This document shows positions 51,238-60,974 of a stretch of 64,000 nucleotides of DNA, piece after piece; position 1 is the stretch's first letter, and every line of letters begins with the position of its first letter. The notes beneath the pieces are model-generated. The model did no database searches. It was not told where the DNA came from and was given only the letters and a program-made list of their open reading frames with translations. The position numbers and the translations under genes were made by a program. Location: the NCBI RefSeq assembly GCF_001578935.1, contig NZ_KQ969521.1:1193561-1257560 (forward strand), written 5' to 3'. Source of the stretch: Streptococcus oralis (lineage in GTDB: Bacteria; Bacillota; Bacilli; Lactobacillales; Streptococcaceae).

Positions 51238-52377
51238 ATGAAATTTTCAAAAACAGCAAAAATGATTGCTACTTCTGTCGTTACACTAGCTTCCGTTGTC
51301 GCTCTAGCGGCATGTACCTCTTCTTCACAGAAAGCCAATTCTAGTCAAACGGTTGAGGTTGAAACGAAGAGTTTGAATACCTTGTATCAAGAAGCACTTA
51401 AAGAGGGCGGAACAGTCGTGTATTATGCTGGTGGTGATACTGCTGAGCAAAATGATGACACCAAGACTGCTTTCGAGCAACGTTTCCCAGGGATGAAATT
51501 AGAAGTTGTTACAGATTATAGTAAGGTTCAGAATGGTCGTTTGGAGTATCAAATGGCCACCAATAATGTGGTAGCTGATGTTGTTCAGTTACAAACTCTG
51601 AACGATTTCACATACTGGAAAAAACAAAACAAGCTATTAACTTATAAACCTGCCGGTTGGGATAAAGTTTACAAAGACTTTAAAGATCCTGATGGTACTT
51701 GGGTTGGTGGCTATGTTCTAGCTTTTGGAAATGTCGTTAACACCAAGGCCCTTGGTTCAACATCTGAACCTAAAACAGCTAAAGATTTATTGAATTCTGA
51801 ATTGAAAGGGAAATTGATTTCAACCTATCCAAACGATGATGATGCTGTTCTCTTCTGGTATAAGCAAATGATTGATAAAAACGGTTGGGAATGGATGGCA
51901 AATCTGATAAAACAAGATCCGAAGTTTGTTCGAGGAACTCAAGAACCGGGTGATAAAGTTGGAGCAGGTGAATACGCTGTGACTCTAGGAACAGCCGGCC
52001 TTTTAGATCAAAGTGCAGAAAGTCATTTGGTCATTCCTGAGAAGGAAGGATTTGTTGCTTGGGCACAACGCATGGCTATCTTGAAGGATGCTAAACACCC
52101 AGCAGGTGCAAAACTATTTGAAAATTGGTTGCTTGATAAAGAAACGCAACAAAATAATATCTTCCAATGGAGCGTACGTACGGATGCCACTCCAGCGGGT
52201 GTTAAACCGATCTGGGAATATAAAAATGCTAATTTGAAAGAATTTGTTAACTTTATGGAAGACCGTGCAGAAGTGGAACGCTTTAGAGCACAAATTCGTC
52301 TATTCGTTGGAGATGTGCAGGGGCCTTCATCAGCAGGAGAACGTGGTTTGACACCATCGACTCGTGCAGTACAGTAA
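51238..52377 (+). CDS. ABC-transporter substrate-binding lipoprotein (iron/thiamine-type cluster), orphan
   Basis: The 379-aa protein starts MKFSKTAKMIATSVVTLAS, with lipobox LAAC. The in-frame TTG at 51190 is the -35 box and is rejected. It belongs to the type 2 periplasmic-binding fold with segments such as GTVVYYAGGDTAEQND, ADVVQLQTLNDF and YVLAFGNVVNTKAL, resembling ferric-ion- or phosphonate/thiamine-type binding proteins (FbpA/AfuA-like). No ATPase or permease gene is adjacent: the next gene is an integrase. It must use a transporter encoded elsewhere or be the last piece of a deleted operon. The ligand is unknown. Confidence 0.82.
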   Translation: MKFSKTAKMIATSVVTLASVVALAACTSSSQKANSSQTVEVETKSLNTLYQEALKEGGTVVYYAGGDTAEQNDDTKTAFEQRFPGMKLEVVTDYSKVQNGRLEYQMATNNVVADVVQLQTLNDFTYWKKQNKLLTYKPAGWDKVYKDFKDPDGTWVGGYVLAFGNVVNTKALGSTSEPKTAKDLLNSELKGKLISTYPNDDDAVLFWYKQMIDKNGWEWMANLIKQDPKFVRGTQEPGDKVGAGEYAVTLGTAGLLDQSAESHLVIPEKEGFVAWAQRMAILKDAKHPAGAKLFENWLLDKETQQNNIFQWSVRTDATPAGVKPIWEYKNANLKEFVNFMEDRAEVERFRAQIRLFVGDVQGPSSAGERGLTPSTRAVQ

Positions 52378-52395
52378 TGGGATAAATCTTAAGAG

Positions 52396-52435
52396 TAATG
52401 GATTAGTTTTTTAATTCCTTCCATTGCTTTTTTTA
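52396..52435 (+). terminator. Terminator of the binding-protein gene
   Basis: AATGGA and TCCATT pair around an AT-rich loop and are followed by GCTTTTTTTAT. Confidence 0.7.
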
Positions 52436-52470
52436 TCTTATTTTGACTGAATGAAAGAGTTGGATAACAT

Positions 52471-53577
52471 GTGGAAGAAGACTCGATTAATGAGAAGGAG
52501 TTTGAGGAGCTTAAAACTGATTGTCGGCTAGGCAGAGCGACAACCTCATCCAAAAACAAAGGAAACATCCTATTCAAAGATTTTTATAAGGAAGTTTGGT
52601 TAGAACCATACAAAGCAGGTCAAACAACCACTACTGTAAAACCTCCTACTAAAGCAACTGTCTTTCAAACGGAAAACATTTTCAGACTACATATCATTCC
52701 AATTCTAGGAAATTACTCAATAGAACATTTAATGAATAACAAACAACTTGTACTATCACTACTTACACCAAAAGCTAATAGCTATGCTAATTTCAAAGTA
52801 GTTAGGAGCTATGTAAATTCTGTTTTCGATTGGGCTGAGGAACTTGAGTATATTGAAGCAAATAGAGTTGCAAAAACTTTAAGACGAATTAAGGCTGTCA
52901 AAAAAATTCAACTTGCAGAATCAAAACGTGATGAAGATTTATATTTAACTCATGAGCAACTCCAAGAATGGTTCTCAGCATTTAAAGAAGATTTAGAGAA
53001 CGATAAAATATCACTCAAAGATTACGTCCTTTTCTATCTCACTTTTTTCCTTGGAGATAGAAAATCAGAAACATATGCTCTCCAGTGGAAACATATCGAC
53101 TTTTCAAAATCTCAGATTCAGTTAATTCAGGCTTTAGATAGATATGGACAAGTAAAATCTACCAAAGGAAATAAAAAAACTATCTTTTCTATTTCTAGCG
53201 ACTTGCTTCAACTTCTAACCTTATGGAAAAAACAACAAAAATATGAACTAGCAAAGTTTGGTATCATCACTAATCCAGAACAATCCATCTTCACTTACAT
53301 AGATACCAGAGGAAATATCAATAAACCTTTACACTCTGACTATCTCAATAATAAGATGAAAACTATCAGAAAGCGACACCCAGAGCTTACACACGCTACG
53401 CCACACAAACTACGGCATACGGGAGCAACGCTCGCTAAACAGGCAGGAATGAGCTTAGAAGCCATTTCTGAAGCTCTAACACATAGTGACACAGGTACAA
53501 CACAGATTTATGTCAATACTTCTAATGTAGTCCCTATGGCCGTCGGTGAATTTGCCTTACAGTCTCTAAAACAATAA
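52471..53577 (+). CDS. int: Tyrosine recombinase (integrase) at rpsI, N-terminally shortened
   Basis: The 368-aa phage/ICE-type integrase has a core-binding SAM-like domain (about residues 35-150) and a catalytic domain with Arg in FFLGDRKSETYAL, Lys in STKGNKKT, the HxxR of PHKLRHTGATLA, His in LTHSDTGTTQ and Tyr in IYVNTS. All six catalytic positions look present. The start is a GTG without a good SD, and the usual AP2-like arm-type DNA-binding domain (about 50 aa) is absent, so the gene may be 5'-truncated. It ends about 100 bp from the rpsI stop, facing it, as expected for an element integrated in the rpsI 3' end. Confidence 0.85.
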   Translation: MEEDSINEKEFEELKTDCRLGRATTSSKNKGNILFKDFYKEVWLEPYKAGQTTTTVKPPTKATVFQTENIFRLHIIPILGNYSIEHLMNNKQLVLSLLTPKANSYANFKVVRSYVNSVFDWAEELEYIEANRVAKTLRRIKAVKKIQLAESKRDEDLYLTHEQLQEWFSAFKEDLENDKISLKDYVLFYLTFFLGDRKSETYALQWKHIDFSKSQIQLIQALDRYGQVKSTKGNKKTIFSISSDLLQLLTLWKKQQKYELAKFGIITNPEQSIFTYIDTRGNINKPLHSDYLNNKMKTIRKRHPELTHATPHKLRHTGATLAKQAGMSLEAISEALTHSDTGTTQIYVNTSNVVPMAVGEFALQSLKQ

Positions 53578-53621
53578 GGTGAAAATAAGGTAAATTTTGA
53601 GGTGAACTTTTTCAAAAAACA

Positions 53622-53656
53622 CAAAAAAAGCACCCATGAGGTAAACTCTTGAGTGC
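53622..53656 (-). terminator. Terminator of rplM-rpsI
   Basis: GCACTCAAGAG and CTCATGGGTGC form a stem followed by TTTTTTTG on the minus strand. Confidence 0.85.
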
Positions 53657-53733
53657 TTTGAAACGTTGATATAATCGTATTGATTAACGTTTTGAGAATT
53701 GTGAAGCTTTACGAGCTTTCTTAAGACCTGGTT
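53652..53733 (-). repeat. Genuine rpsI 3' end acting as attachment site (right boundary)
   Basis: This 82-bp stretch is the current rpsI tail and is repeated at 47543-47624 (79/82) and, more divergently, at 49380-49447. It marks the rpsI-proximal boundary of the accessory DNA. Confidence 0.82.
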
Positions 53734-54076
53734 TCTTACGCTCAACTTTACGTGAGTCACGTGTAAGAAGTCCTGCGCGTTTCAATGAATCGCGGAAATC
53801 TGGGTCTACTTGAAGAAGGGCACGAGCGATACCGTGACGGATAGCTCCTGCTTGACCAGCGTATCCACCACCAACAACGTTAACGAAAACGTCGTATGAA
53901 CCTACAGTTGAAGTAACTGCAAATGGTTGGTTGATAACAAGACGAAGGTCAGCGTGTGGGATGTACTCTTCAACATCTTTTTTGTTAACAGTGATTTTAC
54001 CAGTTCCTGGAACAAGGCGAACGCGTGCAACAGCGTTTTTACGACGTCCAGTACCTGCATATTGTGCTTGTGACAT
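53684..54076 (-). CDS. rpsI: 30S ribosomal protein S9
   Basis: The 130-aa protein starts [20 protein letters not shown] and ends [12 protein letters not shown], with the [18 protein letters not shown] segment of the S9 family. Its C-terminal tail reaches the ribosomal P-site tRNA. It follows rplM by 18 bp in one operon. Its 3' end is the integration target of the neighbouring accessory element, and the reading frame remains intact after insertion. Confidence 0.98.
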   Translation of the reverse strand: MSQAQYAGTGRRKNAVARVRLVPGTGKITVNKKDVEEYIPHADLRLVINQPFAVTSTVGSYDVFVNVVGGGYAGQAGAIRHGIARALLQVDPDFRDSLKRAGLLTRDSRKVERKKPGLKKARKASQFSKR

Positions 54077-54094
54077 ACTTTATTGTTCCTTTCC

Positions 54095-54541
54095 TTAGAT
54101 AAGTCCTGAAATGTCAAGAACTTCTGGTTGTTGTGCAGCGTGAGTGTGCTCAGCTCCAACGAATACTTTCAATTTCATACCTTGAGCGCGGCCAAGAGTA
54201 TTGTGTGGAAGCATACCTTTAACTGATTTTTCGATCAAACGTACTGCATTTTTAGAACGAAGTTCACCAGCAGAGATTTGTTTCAATCCACCTGGGTGGT
54301 TTGAGTGAGTGTAGTAGATCTTATCAGTTGCCTTTTTACCAGTCAATTTAACTTTTTCAGCATTGATAACGATTACGAAGTCACCTGTATCAGTGTGTGG
54401 TGTGAAGGTTGGTTTGTTTTTTCCGCGAAGTACGCTAGCAACAACTGCTGAAAGGCGTCCAAGAGGTACATCAGTTGCGTCAACAACGTACCATTTGCGT
54501 TCTACTTGGCCTGGTTTAGCCATGAATGTAGTTTTGTTCAT
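54095..54541 (-). CDS. rplM: 50S ribosomal protein L13
   Basis: The 148-aa protein starts [25 protein letters not shown] precedes this ATG. The longer frame up to 54655 is the regulatory leader and is not translated as L13. The [19 protein letters not shown] and [13 protein letters not shown] segments are L13 signatures. It is the first gene of the rplM-rpsI operon and probably autoregulated through the leader. Confidence 0.98.
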   Translation of the reverse strand: MNKTTFMAKPGQVERKWYVVDATDVPLGRLSAVVASVLRGKNKPTFTPHTDTGDFVIVINAEKVKLTGKKATDKIYYTHSNHPGGLKQISAGELRSKNAVRLIEKSVKGMLPHNTLGRAQGMKLKVFVGAEHTHAAQQPEVLDISGLI

Positions 54542-54544
54542 GAT

Positions 54545-54645
54545 TTCTCCTATATGAATATCGTTTTTGTTTACAGGGCGGATGTTCCGGTCCGCGGGGT
54601 ATTTGAAAGGTTCCGGGGCCTTACAAATGGGGTAAACAATACCGT
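54545..54645 (-). ncRNA. L13 leader RNA
   Basis: The leader between the promoter and rplM is GC-richer than its surroundings and contains TTTGTAAGGCCCCGGAACC, CCGCGGACCGGAACATCCG and a closing GTTTAC/GTAAAC pairing. This fits the ribosomal protein L13 leader of Firmicutes, a structure thought to mediate L13 feedback control. Confidence 0.8.
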
Positions 54646-54650
54646 CTACT

Positions 54651-54680
54651 ATCATACCAAATTTTACTACTAAAAGTCAA
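54651..54680 (-). promoter_or_regulatory. Promoter of rplM-rpsI
   Basis: TTGACT, 18 bp, TATGAT on the minus strand, placing the transcription start at the beginning of the L13 leader. Confidence 0.75.
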
Positions 54681-54723
54681 TAGATATGAAAAATATTTTT
54701 GACGATTTCGGTGTTCAACATCT

Positions 54724-54746
54724 AGAAAAACCTCGCTTTTGCGAGG
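54724..54746 (-). terminator. Terminator of the ABC exporter operon
   Basis: CCTCGC/GCGAGG hairpin with TTTTTC on the minus strand, 6 bp after the permease stop. Confidence 0.85.
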
Positions 54747-54751
54747 CTCTC

Positions 54752-55951
54752 CTATTTATAAGCTAAAGCACGTTTAAAGGTTTTCCAGATTCCCAAATCA
54801 TCTGTTTGAAGGACTAGGCTAGCATACATGCGGCCGATAAAGGCTGTTGCAGTGACTGCAAAAACAACCGTTATGGCAAGTGAAATCCAAGCTTCTAGAC
54901 CACTTGCATACCCATTTATAGCTCTAAATGGCATAAAGAAGGTCGAGATGAAAGGAATATAGGAACCAATTTTCAGAACTAAATTGTCCCCTGCAGCACC
55001 TAGAGAGGTCACACCGACAAATCCTGCTATAATCAAGATCATCAATGGCGACAAGGCCTTTCCTGAATCCTCAGGGCGAGAAACCATAGAACCTAGAAAG
55101 GCTGCTAAAACAACGTACATAAAGAGGCTAACCAAGACAAACAATAAGGTATTGAGCGAGAAGGCCTCTCCTATATGGTTTAAAATACCAGATTGTGCCA
55201 AGATTGGTAGGTCTTTAAAGAGCAGAATGGCAGCCAGCCCACCCACGACGTAAATGCCAATATGAGTCAAAATCACAAGAAGTAGAGCCAGCATGCGAGC
55301 GTAGAAATAATGACTAGCTCGGATACTAGAGAAGACCACCTCCATGATTTTGGTTCCTTTCTCACTGGCCACTTCCTGAGCAGTGACACTAGCATAGGTA
55401 ATCAAAATCATATAAAGGAAGAAGCCAAGCCCTGCGGCCGCAATGGTTTGAACAATTTTTTTGTTTTCCTTAGATTCATCAATTTTCTCAGTAAAATCAA
55501 CGGTTTGGCTCAGACGTTTTTCCTGTTCTTGAGACAAATTGGCTGCCGAACGATTCAGTTGATACTGCAGTTCATTTAGCTTATTGGTTACTGCTAGTTT
55601 GATGCCTGTTTCAAGAGAAGTTTCACCATGATAGACGGCCTTGAGGACGCTGTCCTCTTGGTCAATGGTTAGGTAACCCTTGATTTTCTCATCCTTGATA
55701 GCACCTTGGGCACTGGCTTCATCCTTGTAATCAAAGTTGATACCATTAGTACCCTTGAGCCCTTCTTCCACAGATGGCACCGTTGTTACTACTGCTATCT
55801 TGTTATTCTTGGCCATAGAAGACCCTTGGAGATAGCCGATTCCTACAGATAATCCTAAAAAGAGGAACGGCGAAATCACCATAAAGAAGAAACTCCACGA
55901 CTTGACATGTCGAAGATAGGTTTCCTTCATTACAACCCACATATTTCTCAT
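54752..55951 (-). CDS. ABC-2 type exporter permease (NatB-like)
   Basis: The 399-aa membrane protein starts MRNMWVVMKETYLRHVKSWS. One N-terminal helix (about 20-40) is followed by a large extracellular domain (about 45-165) and five or six helices to about residue 380, the typical NatB/ABC-2 layout. With its ATPase it forms an exporter, possibly for Na+ or a toxic compound. Its start overlaps the ATPase stop by 4 bp, implying coupled translation. The substrate is unknown. Confidence 0.85.
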   Translation of the reverse strand: MRNMWVVMKETYLRHVKSWSFFFMVISPFLFLGLSVGIGYLQGSSMAKNNKIAVVTTVPSVEEGLKGTNGINFDYKDEASAQGAIKDEKIKGYLTIDQEDSVLKAVYHGETSLETGIKLAVTNKLNELQYQLNRSAANLSQEQEKRLSQTVDFTEKIDESKENKKIVQTIAAAGLGFFLYMILITYASVTAQEVASEKGTKIMEVVFSSIRASHYFYARMLALLLVILTHIGIYVVGGLAAILLFKDLPILAQSGILNHIGEAFSLNTLLFVLVSLFMYVVLAAFLGSMVSRPEDSGKALSPLMILIIAGFVGVTSLGAAGDNLVLKIGSYIPFISTFFMPFRAINGYASGLEAWISLAITVVFAVTATAFIGRMYASLVLQTDDLGIWKTFKRALAYK

Positions 55952-56841
55952 ACTTCCACCCCTGATTCTAGTTTAAAGATTTCATCGATTGTTGGAGCTT
56001 GTTGGTCAAAGGTCGCAATATATTGACCTTTAGTGAGGATTGGGAAGAGTTCCCTTCCAGCACTTTCATCATCTAGGATCAATTTCCAACTACCTTGCTT
56101 GGTCAAGCTCACCTGTTTGACGTGAGGAAGTTTTTCCAATTCTTCCTTGCTTTGTTCACTTGAAACAAAGAGACGTGTTTTCCCATATTGATTGCGAACA
56201 TCCTGAACTGGTCCATGCAAGACCACACGCCCGTCACGAATCATCAGGATATCATCGCAAAGTTCCTCAACGTTGGTCATAACATGGTCAGAAAAGATAA
56301 TGATTGCACCGCGCTCTTTCTCTTTCAAGATGACTTGTTTGAGCAACTCGGTATTGACTGGATCCAAACCACTAAAAGGCTCATCCAAGATGATCAAGTC
56401 AGGCTCATGGATTAGAGTGATGATCAACTGAATTTTCTGCTGATTCCCTTTGGAGAGGCTCTTGATTTTATCAGTCAATTTGCCCTTCACTTCCAATTTT
56501 TCCATCCATTGAGGGAGTTTTTCCTTGACTTCCTTAGCATCCATGCCTTTTAGAGTCGCCAAGTAGCGAACTTGTTCAAGGACTGTCAGCTTGGGCATGA
56601 GACTGCGTTCCTCAGGCAGATAACCAATCCGAGCATAGGTTTCCTGACGAATCTCCTGCTCATCCAGACTGATCTCTCCTTGATACTCTAAAAATTTCAA
56701 CATACTGTGGAAAATCGTTGTTTTCCCAGCACCATTCTTCCCGACCAAGCCCAGAATCCTTCCTGGACTTGCCTGAAAATCGACACCAAACAAGACTTGC
56801 TTGGGACCGAAACTTTTCTCTAGATTTCTTACTTCTAACAT
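55948..56841 (-). CDS. ABC exporter ATP-binding protein (NatA-like)
   Basis: The 297-aa ATPase has Walker A GLVGKNGAGKTT (about residues 32-43), the signature LSKGNQQKIQLI (about 135-146), Walker B LIILDEPFSGLDP and the switch His in IFSDHVMTNVEEL. The C-terminal extension is of the NatA/DrrA exporter type. It is upstream of and coupled to the permease gene. Confidence 0.92.
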   Translation of the reverse strand: MLEVRNLEKSFGPKQVLFGVDFQASPGRILGLVGKNGAGKTTIFHSMLKFLEYQGEISLDEQEIRQETYARIGYLPEERSLMPKLTVLEQVRYLATLKGMDAKEVKEKLPQWMEKLEVKGKLTDKIKSLSKGNQQKIQLIITLIHEPDLIILDEPFSGLDPVNTELLKQVILKEKERGAIIIFSDHVMTNVEELCDDILMIRDGRVVLHGPVQDVRNQYGKTRLFVSSEQSKEELEKLPHVKQVSLTKQGSWKLILDDESAGRELFPILTKGQYIATFDQQAPTIDEIFKLESGVEV

Positions 56842-57057
56842 TTTCCACCTCCGAGATATGTTGCACTTATTATACTCCTTTTTGATAGCCTTTACAACGA
56901 TTTATGTCCATTTTATCGGATAATAAGTAGCAAAAGTATCCTTTCTCTAATAAATTTTAAGTACTTCAGTGATATCTTTAGTATAACTCATTAAAGGCTT
57001 TCTGAGATGGCTTTCTCCTCAACTATCGCTTTTCTCTTCTGAACTGTCCTTTTGAAA

Positions 57058-57090
57058 CTAAAAATCCACCCCGAAGGATGGATTTTAGAC
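57058..57090 (-). terminator. Terminator of pheST
   Basis: AAAATCCATCC and GGTGGATTTTT pair around TTCGG on the minus strand, immediately after the pheT stop. Confidence 0.88.
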
Positions 57091-57092
57091 TA

Positions 57093-59498
57093 TTAACGCA
57101 CTTCTGCATTCACTTTTTCTTCGAGTGATGCTTGGATTTTTTCCATATAGCGTGCAACTTCTTCGTCTGTCAAGCTATCTTCTGGATTTTGGAAGGTCAA
57201 GCTATAGGCCATTGACTTCATACCAAGTCCTAATTTTTCACCTGAGAAGACGTCAAAGAGTTTGATATCAGTCAAACGTTTCACGCCAGCAGCTTGGATG
57301 GCGTCGACTACTTCTTGGTGAGTCACTTCTGCCTTGAGGAGTAGGGCCACGTCACGGCTGACTGCTGGGAATTTAGTGATTTCTACAAATGGAGCAGCTG
57401 GTTGAAGGGCAGCCTCTATGGCTGAAAGGTTAAGCTCTGCTACATACGTTTCTGGGATATCGTAAGCCTTAGCTGTGACTGGATGCACTTGACCAAGGAA
57501 ACCAAGAACTTGGTCACCGAGTGAAATCACGGCTGTACGTCCTGGGTGTAGACTTGCAATCTCAGCTGTTGCTGTATAGGTCACTGCAAGTCCCAAGCGA
57601 GTAAAGAGCGCTTCTAAGATTCCCTTAGCATAGAAGAAATCAACTGGAACTGCTGCCGTTTGGAAATCTTTTTCTGCAACCAAGCCGGTTAAGGCAAAGG
57701 CAAAGCTATTGATCTCATTTGGTAGATCTTCTTTTGGATTGCCTATTTGTTCAAAGACTTTTCCAATCTCGTAAAGGGCCAAGTTTTTGTTCTTACGAGC
57801 CACATTATAAGCCACCGTATCAAGGATACCAGAAATCATATTTTGACGGAGGACAGAACGATCCACAGTCATTGGCCACATGAGCTCTGTAAGATTACTT
57901 GGTTGAGCTGTAAACTCAACTGCTTTTTCAGGCGTTGTCAGAGCGTAGGTAATGATTTCTGTCAAACCTGCTCCTTCAGCGATGGTACGAACTTGGCGAC
58001 GCAATTTTTGTGTCGCAGTCAATTCACCAGCTGTACCATCATCTTTTGGAAGACTGGCTGGCAAGCGGTCATAGCCATAGATACGAGCGATTTCTTCAAA
58101 GAGGTCTGCTTCGATGGTAATATCCCAACGACGACGTGGGACGCTGACTGTAAATGATTCTGCATTTCCAGAAAGACCAAATCCAAGACGACGGAAGACA
58201 TCTTCTACATCGGCGTAGGAAAGCTCCGTACCAAGGACGCGGTTAACGTCTGCAAGAGTTGAAGAAACTTCTACATCAGAAGTATCAAGCGCTCCCGCTG
58301 AAACGATGCCCTTACGCACCGTCGCACCTGCAAGTTCTGCAATCATGCTCGCTGCCGCATCTAGGGCTTCATTTACCGTTGCCACATTGATGCCTTTTTC
58401 AAAACGAGAAGATGACTCCGAACGAAGATTCAAGCGACCGCTAGTCTTACGAATCGACTTGCCATTGAAGACTGCAGCTTCAAGGACAACGCGACTAGAT
58501 TTTTCAGAGATTTCTGTTGCTTGACCACCCATGACACCTGCAAGGGCTACTGGCTTGTCAGCAACAGTGATGACTAAGTCATTCGTCTCCAACTCACGCT
58601 CTTCCCCGTCCAAGGTTACCAACTTTTCACCAGCACGCGCTTCACGCACACGGAGGTCAGTCCCTTCAAAGGTATCCAAGTCAAAGGCATGCATTGGTTG
58701 ACCAAAGTAGAGCAGGATGTAGTTGGTCACGTCCACTACGTTATTGATTGGACGGATGCCTTCGTTCATAAGAAGGTTTTGCAACCATTGTGGACTCGGT
58801 GCGATGGTCACATTGTCCAAGATACGGGCTGCATAGTAAGGCGCCTTGTCTGTCTCAATGCCTACAGAAAGGGCATCTGCTGCAGCTTCATTTGTTTCTA
58901 TTAAACTGAATTCTTTAAAGTTGACTGCCTTGTCATAGATAGCTGCTACTTCGTGAGCTACTCCACGCATAGATAGAGCGTCTGCACGGTTTGGTGTGAT
59001 AGAAAGTTCGATGATTTCATCATTCAAGTCTAGATATGAGAAGACTTCCTCCCCTGGTACTGCATCTTGAGGCAAGATTTGAATGCCATCTGCAAATTCT
59101 TTCGGTACGACGGAGTCAGAAATACCCAATTCACCAAGTGAGCAGATCATCCCAAGGGATTCCAAGCCACGGATTTTCCCTTTTTTAATCTTGTAGTTGT
59201 CCGCAATGCGAGCTCCTGGAAGTGCTACCATGACCTTGATACCTGCACGCACATTGGGTGCTCCACAGACGATTTGACGGGCTTCTTCTTCACCCACATT
59301 GACTTGACAGACATGCAAGTGTGTTTCTGGCACATCTTCGCAAGACAAGATTTCGCCGACAACAATTTTTGAAAGACCGGCAGCCGGTGATTCGACACCT
59401 TCGACCTCGATCCCTGTAGTTGACATTTTTTCAGCCAACTCTTGTGATGGCACATCAATGTCCACCAATTCTTTCAACCATTTATAAGATACTAACAT
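57093..59498 (-). CDS. pheT: Phenylalanyl-tRNA synthetase beta subunit
   Basis: With PheS it charges tRNA-Phe as an alpha2beta2 tetramer. The 801-aa chain starts [19 protein letters not shown], the family start, and the longer frame to 59537 is rejected. Order: B1 and tRNA-binding EMAP-like domain (about 40-150), B3/B4 editing domain (about 210-390), B5 domain, a catalytic-like core with [11 protein letters not shown], and the C-terminal anticodon-binding FDX-ACB domain (about 705-800) with [11 protein letters not shown]. It follows pheS by about 117 bp with no gene in between; pneumococcus, as I recall, has an acetyltransferase gene here. Confidence 0.96.
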   Translation of the reverse strand: MLVSYKWLKELVDIDVPSQELAEKMSTTGIEVEGVESPAAGLSKIVVGEILSCEDVPETHLHVCQVNVGEEEARQIVCGAPNVRAGIKVMVALPGARIADNYKIKKGKIRGLESLGMICSLGELGISDSVVPKEFADGIQILPQDAVPGEEVFSYLDLNDEIIELSITPNRADALSMRGVAHEVAAIYDKAVNFKEFSLIETNEAAADALSVGIETDKAPYYAARILDNVTIAPSPQWLQNLLMNEGIRPINNVVDVTNYILLYFGQPMHAFDLDTFEGTDLRVREARAGEKLVTLDGEERELETNDLVITVADKPVALAGVMGGQATEISEKSSRVVLEAAVFNGKSIRKTSGRLNLRSESSSRFEKGINVATVNEALDAAASMIAELAGATVRKGIVSAGALDTSDVEVSSTLADVNRVLGTELSYADVEDVFRRLGFGLSGNAESFTVSVPRRRWDITIEADLFEEIARIYGYDRLPASLPKDDGTAGELTATQKLRRQVRTIAEGAGLTEIITYALTTPEKAVEFTAQPSNLTELMWPMTVDRSVLRQNMISGILDTVAYNVARKNKNLALYEIGKVFEQIGNPKEDLPNEINSFAFALTGLVAEKDFQTAAVPVDFFYAKGILEALFTRLGLAVTYTATAEIASLHPGRTAVISLGDQVLGFLGQVHPVTAKAYDIPETYVAELNLSAIEAALQPAAPFVEITKFPAVSRDVALLLKAEVTHQEVVDAIQAAGVKRLTDIKLFDVFSGEKLGLGMKSMAYSLTFQNPEDSLTDEEVARYMEKIQASLEEKVNAEVR

Positions 59499-59615
59499 AA
59501 TTCTGATTGCAAGAACCCACAAGTAAGTTCTTTTCAATTCCTTTCTTTTTCTTCGAGTCAGTCCTTACCATTCTCATCAAGAGAAAATAACTAGACTGTG
59601 TTTCAGGTTTCAATC

Positions 59616-60662
59616 TTATTTAAACTGTTCTGAGAAGCGGACATCTCCTTGATAGAATCCACGGATATCGTTGATTCCGTAACGGAGCATAGCGACACGC
59701 TCTTGTCCAAGACCAAAGGCAAATCCAGAGTAAACAGTCGCATCGATACCGCTCATTTCAAGGACACGTGGGTGAACCATACCAGCACCCATGATTTCGA
59801 TCCAACCTGTTTTCTTACATACGTTACAGCCTTCTCCACCACACTTGAAGCAAGAAACATCCACCTCAACAGATGGCTCTGTGAATGGGAAATAAGATGG
59901 ACGCAGACGGATTTGACGCTCTTCACCAAACATTTTTTGGACAATCAACTGAAGGGTTCCTTGAAGGTCTGCCATAGAGATGTTTTTCCCAACAACCAAT
60001 CCTTCGATTTGGTGGAATTGGTGACTGTGGGTCGCATCGTCTGTGTCACGACGGAACACACGACCTGGTGAGATCATTTTCAAAGGACCTTTAGAAAAAT
60101 CATGAGCATCCATAGCACGCGCCTGAACTGGAGACGTGTGGGTACGAAGCAAGATTTCTTCAGTGATGTAGAAAGTATCCTGCATATCGCGAGCTGGGTG
60201 ATCTTTTGGAAGGTTCATACGCTCGAAGTTATAGTAGTCTTGCTCCACTTCAAAACCATCTACGACTTGGTAACCCATACCGATGAAAATATCTTCGATT
60301 TCTTCACTGGTTTGTGTAAGAACATGACGGTGACCAGCCGCAACAGGACGACCTGGAAGTGTTACATCGATGCTCTCACTAGCCAGTTGAGCTGCGACTT
60401 TCTTTTCTTCCAAGAGTTTAGCTGTTTCTTCAAAGGCCGCTGTCAAGACATCGCGAGCTTCATTGACGTGTTTCCCGATGACAGGGCGCATTTCAGCCGA
60501 TACATCCTTCATCCCTTTGAGGATTTCAGTCAGTGACCCTTTTTTCCCAAGGACAGAGACACGTAATTCTTGCATCTCTTTTTCATTTTCAGCAGTAATC
60601 TGCTTCAAGCTAGCCAGCGTTTCTTCGCGAAGCGCTTTTAATTGTTCTTCAATAGTTGACAT
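59616..60662 (-). CDS. pheS: Phenylalanyl-tRNA synthetase alpha subunit
   Basis: The 348-aa catalytic subunit has an N-terminal coiled coil (about residues 1-85), motif 2 ([20 protein letters not shown]), and motif 3 near [18 protein letters not shown]. The Ala in FAFGLGQER that defines Phe specificity is present. GGAGG precedes the ATG at 60662. It is the first gene after the T-box leader. Confidence 0.97.
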   Translation of the reverse strand: MSTIEEQLKALREETLASLKQITAENEKEMQELRVSVLGKKGSLTEILKGMKDVSAEMRPVIGKHVNEARDVLTAAFEETAKLLEEKKVAAQLASESIDVTLPGRPVAAGHRHVLTQTSEEIEDIFIGMGYQVVDGFEVEQDYYNFERMNLPKDHPARDMQDTFYITEEILLRTHTSPVQARAMDAHDFSKGPLKMISPGRVFRRDTDDATHSHQFHQIEGLVVGKNISMADLQGTLQLIVQKMFGEERQIRLRPSYFPFTEPSVEVDVSCFKCGGEGCNVCKKTGWIEIMGAGMVHPRVLEMSGIDATVYSGFAFGLGQERVAMLRYGINDIRGFYQGDVRFSEQFK

Positions 60663-60689
60663 AATTCCTCCATCAGTCGCTTATCAGAT

Positions 60690-60890
60690 AAAAAGAAAAC
60701 CACATGCCAAAAACTCCACTCGGAGCGTTGACACGCGGTACCATCCGTTTTCATCTGACAAGTCAGACCTTCATTTCCAAATCCATGTGCAAGTGAATTC
60801 ACCCAGCTTTCATATAGAGAGCTTGCAGTCACGGCTCTCCTCCCTGATATACTTCCCTTGAGTTACTAGTCTTGCGGATTCCTATTCAAT
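60690..60890 (-). promoter_or_regulatory. T-box leader (Phe specific)
   Basis: The leader contains the T-box sequence GGATGGTACCGCGTG (60732-60746) and, upstream, GGTGAATTCACTTGC, whose TTC can serve as the Phe specifier codon. The terminator CGCTCCGAGTGGAGTTTTT (about 60709-60727) follows. Uncharged tRNA-Phe would stabilise the antiterminator and raise pheST expression. Confidence 0.92.
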
Positions 60891-60898
60891 TACTACTT

Positions 60899-60927
60899 AG
60901 TTTATCAGATTTTTAGTTAAAAAACAA
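60899..60927 (-). promoter_or_regulatory. Promoter of pheST
   Basis: TTGTTT, 17 bp, TAAACT on the minus strand, just upstream of the T-box. Confidence 0.6.
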
Positions 60928-60974
60928 GTTAGATTAGACTAATTTCAATATAAAAAGGAACAAGACACAATGCA

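Noticed and set aside
54545-54655. N-terminal extension of L13
   Set aside because: The region is the L13 leader RNA and promoter start; L13 family proteins begin at 54541.
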